Source: Homalodisca vitripennis (taxonomy: Eukaryota > Arthropoda > Insecta > Hemiptera > Cicadellidae). Taken from it: a stretch of DNA of 64,000 bases. The DNA lies in NCBI RefSeq assembly GCF_021130785.1, contig NW_025778959.1, forward strand, positions 1-64,000, read 5' to 3'. Positions within the stretch are counted from its first letter, which is position 1. Each line of letters opens with the position of its first letter. Shown in pieces: positions 60,938 through 64,000 of the stretch. A program made the translations under genes and the position numbers. Below the pieces are notes generated by a model. That model was not told the DNA's origin. It made no database searches and saw nothing but the letters and a program-made list of their open reading frames with translations.

Positions 60938-63869
60938 CACTTTCACTGCCGCCTCCTAATTTTGACAACTTTCTTACACTGCCGCCCATTTTTAACGATT
61001 TTTAAATATATATAATTTTTTAACTAATTATAAGAAAACCATAGGACTTACATTTTTTTAAAGCTAAGTTCTTCCTCTTTCTACACAGATGCTCATGCAT
61101 AAATATTTTCAAACAGAAAGTCTTGGTTGAAAACTTAAAAAACATAACGTTTTTTGTTAAAAAATAAAAAGTTGACCAAAAAACATCACCATGTACTAGT
61201 CTGTAGCATAATATATTTTTTATTATTTTTTTCTGTATTTAGAATTGTCATTACTAACACTATAGCTACACATGTTTACAATTAAAATTTACTTATGCTG
61301 AAATATTTTTTTTAGTGTGGAAAGTCTTGAAACATGGTTCTTTGCACATGGCAATTTTGCACTCGCTACACTGATATGAAGTGTCTCTTCTTGCAGCCTT
61401 GCCTGATTGTTTTTTAGTTATCAAAGAGCATACCTTGCACCTTTTTTGAGCTCTTTCTTTTCCTTCAGGCACTGGAATCTTTTCTAAGAAATGCTTCCCA
61501 GTTTTGTAGTCTGCTTAGATGCCTACCGTTAGTATTTGGTGGAACATCTTCTTGAACAACCATCTCCCCACATAATTTTTTCATGAATTGTGTCATGGTA
61601 ATTTTTTTTCTATTTACTTTATTGTAAATAATGTTACAATTAACTAGGCACATGAGTATTACATGAAAGAAAAGCTTTTCTCCACCATTTTATTGATTTA
61701 TGATCAAAAGCTCCGTATGACATGCGCTGGTCAGACAAGTCGACACCATACTTGTTCTTGTTGTAGCCTACAACACAGGCTGGCTTGGTCATTTCTTTGC
61801 CTGTTTTGTTTGTGTAGGTTACCATTTCAGCTCTGTGTCTGGTGCTGAGCATATGGACATTTTTTTGTCCCTCCAACATATGGCTAAGATGTTTCCATCC
61901 CTACGACACAACTGAGCACCTTTCTCTAATCGGGGTTTTTTCAGTTCTTGTGGCAGCCCAATTCTGTTTGGCATTACAGTTCCTACAATACCTGTATTTA
62001 GCTGTTCTAATGCTGTAGCTAAAGTTGGACTTGTGTAATACCTATCTGTATAGAGTGTACGCCCTTCGCCAGCAAGATTACCCAGTAAGTTTATTACAAT
62101 CTGTGTAACAACATTGCTTTGCCCACAATAAACCTGAAAATTCCAAAATATAGCCAGAGGTACTCTCAGACACCATATATAATTTTATTCCAATACTTGC
62201 TAGGCTTTTGGGCATGTACTGTTTGAAAACAAGTCTTCCTCTGAACTTGCACATCCCCTCATCAATTGTTACATTTTCCCCTGGGCGGTAAGTTTCCTTG
62301 AAACGTTCAGCAACGTGATCAATCAGTGGCCTAACTTTGTATAAGGGGTCATAACCGGGGTTCTCCTTTTTTAGGCTGGACTGAGCTGTCACTCAAATGA
62401 AGGTTAGAGAGAATCAAAAGAAATCTGTTCCTTCCCATAATATTAGGGCAATAATTGCACGAGACAACAGGATCAGTGCTCCAGTGATCTTGGATCTGTG
62501 GTCTGCTGCTGAAGCTCTCATATGTATAATTATTGCTAGAAACTTCTTTACTTCTAGTAGACTAACACTCTTCCACTCAGACATCCTACAAGAAGGTGAA
62601 AGTGCCTGTTTTGCCCTCAATTGTCTTATTTTTTGAGAGGCGTATAGATTTGTTTGATGTTTCAATAGGGTTATTATATCATTGTCAATGAAATGAGAAA
62701 ATGTGTCACTTACTGAACATCCTTCTTCCAGAACTGTACCTGTCTGCAGTTTACCTTGCCCAACAAACACAGGAATGTTTGGAGTCACAATCATTGTCAG
62801 TCCAGTTATATGTATTTGTAGGTCTAGCCTGAGTTCTTCGAACAGTTGGCCTAGCTGTACTGTGCCCCAATGGCCTTCCACGGATGGCTCTAGGCCTAGG
62901 CTTTCTTCCATGGCTTCATCTTCAGAGCCTACAATAAACAAACTAAATTACTCTACAATAGGCCAGGACTATATATAAAGGATTGCAAAATAAACTTTAT
63001 TGACAAAGGAAAACAAAATAGCCTACACTATCAAACAAATTTGTTGCAGTAGGCTATATTAGCCTAAAAGATTGTCTGCACTGCCTAACAAAACCATATC
63101 TACTTACTAGATTCATGATGAAGTATATTTTCATGACTTACTAGTTTCAATTGTACTTGGTCTATTGGGAGTGTCTGATAGGCCCTAGCCCACTTGTTCC
63201 AGGAAACATCATCAAAATCTTCATCAGAAGCTGAAAATAAACAATAAACTGTAAAATTCTGTAATAAACCAATTATTTACAAAACACAAGAATAAATGTT
63301 TTTATTACTAATTTGCTTATATTTGTTATTTGAGTAAAAAATACAATGTCAACAAACTTACTTGCATCTCCAAGATAGTCCGATCAAGTAAGTAAAATCG
63401 GGATCATTATCTGTGTCATCTTGGAAATAAATCATCACTTTCACTGTCACTTGAACATCTGAGTAAACTCTTCTAGAACTTGATTGTCTTCAATACTGTT
63501 ACGATTCCATTGTATTTACTCACAAAACAATCATAAACAAACGTAATAGCAAGCAAAACAATAACGACGCAGACGACGAACTACGGTAGCAGAAACGACA
63601 ACAAAATAGCCGACGCCCGACGCGAAGCCGGTAAACAAACCACATTTTTTCCGATGTTACAGATGACTGCCAACAACATTTCATAGATTATAATACATAG
63701 AGTAAGAAACAAAAAACATCGAATTAGCGAATGACTATCAATGCCCGAATTTCATAGTCGTTTAAATGAGTTTTTTATTACTGTAAAAGTCGGCGCCGTC
63801 AAATGACGTTGTCGGCAGTCTATAGAACTCCTTGCGCGACGTCAAATTACGTTGTCGGCAGTGAAAGTG
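60938..63869 (-). mobile_element. piggyBac element (2.9 kb), decayed
   Basis: The left end CACTTTCACTGCCG and the right end CGGCAGTGAAAGTG are perfect inverted repeats. TTAA lies immediately outside both (60934-60937 and 63870-63873). Subterminal repeats are present: CACTGCCGCC recurs at about 60978, and 'acgttgtcggcagt' occurs twice at the right end (63803 and 63850). One transposase gene lies on the minus strand. Confidence 0.9.
61310..63230 (-). pseudogene. piggyBac transposase (PGBD4-like), frameshifted
   Basis: The acidic N-terminal exon 63230-63142 (SDEDFDDVSWNKW) and further coding from about 62928 are separated by an intron. Then come SEWKSVSLLEVKKFLAIIIH, a frame change, WSTDPVVS and IMGRNRFLLILSNLHLSD, another frame change, and GENVTIDEGMCKFRGRL (first catalytic Asp). 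They are followed by TDRYYTSPTLATAL (second) and KYGVDLSDQRMSY (third). The Cys-rich C-terminus RCKVC...YQCSECK...CKEPCFKTFHT (61310-61450) lies in yet another frame. All three catalytic Asp codons remain, but at least three frameshifts prevent a product. Upstream N-terminal codons (63370-63507) contain early stops. Family members cut at TTAA. Confidence 0.85.
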
Positions 63870-63900
63870 TTAACTCTGATGATTGGGATAATGTATCAAA

Positions 63901-64000
63901 TAATGGCTTGTGGCAAGAAGGCCATTGTCTCAGAAGTGGGAACCAATTTTAACTGCTAGTTTTTTTAAATTTTTTGTTGTCTCATTGTTTGTCTTCATAG
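63901..64000 (-). repeat. dispersed repeat family C, copy 2
   Basis: Reverse-complement match of 57803-57900, continuing to the window edge, just outside the piggyBac right end. Confidence 0.6.

Noticed and set aside
61663..62978. Plus-strand open frames within the piggyBac
   Set aside because: They are antisense shadows of the transposase on the minus strand.

Overview
The window is eukaryotic, AT-rich nuclear DNA, almost certainly from an insect. The only host gene I can name is out at first (oaf). Everything else recognisable is insect-type mobile DNA: Sola, piggyBac, mariner, Helitron, MULE and RNase-H-bearing non-LTR elements, traces of LTR and Penelope-like elements, and microsatellites. 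The order is uncertain; Hemiptera is a guess from the transposon mix. There are no bacterial or CRISPR features.

Layout. Bases 1-30,000 are mostly intergenic: one possible orphan exon (2974-3186), a 125-bp minisatellite (6271-6945), an 892-bp foldback element with a tRNA-like Pol III unit at its tip (8811-9702), a short MITE (12259-12716), a hAT-like end (12761), a Penelope/hammerhead-like palindrome (13886-14051), a miRNA-sized hairpin (15602-15720) and several dispersed repeats. Bases 30,194-33,467 hold an almost intact Sola transposon with 4-bp target duplications and a three-exon transposase gene broken by one extra base. Bases 34,406-39,823 hold a mariner tail followed by a decayed two-ORF non-LTR retrotransposon in which (TA)n and (TG)n tracts have grown. 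Bases 40,500-44,000 carry LTR-gag and LINE ORF1 scraps. A deletion derivative of a MULE-like element lies at 45,912-47,011.

The minus strand at 49,902-51,196 holds the last three coding exons of oaf, which encodes a secreted cysteine-rich protein. One exon has an extra base against the conserved frame, and the acceptor plus 5' half of another exon has been copied about five more times into the upstream intron. The 5' exons and signal peptide were not found here. Further right lie a LINE 3' scrap, a small coding-like tandem repeat (55,764-56,080), a non-autonomous Helitron (56,677-57,449), a mariner with a LINE fragment nested in it (58,084-60,331), and a decayed piggyBac with TTAA on both sides (60,938-63,869).

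The genes do not form a pathway. The window reads as one conserved host gene in a transposon-rich neighbourhood. The best candidates for something undescribed are the tRNA-tipped foldback element, the replicated oaf splice acceptor and the 46-bp-arm hairpin.
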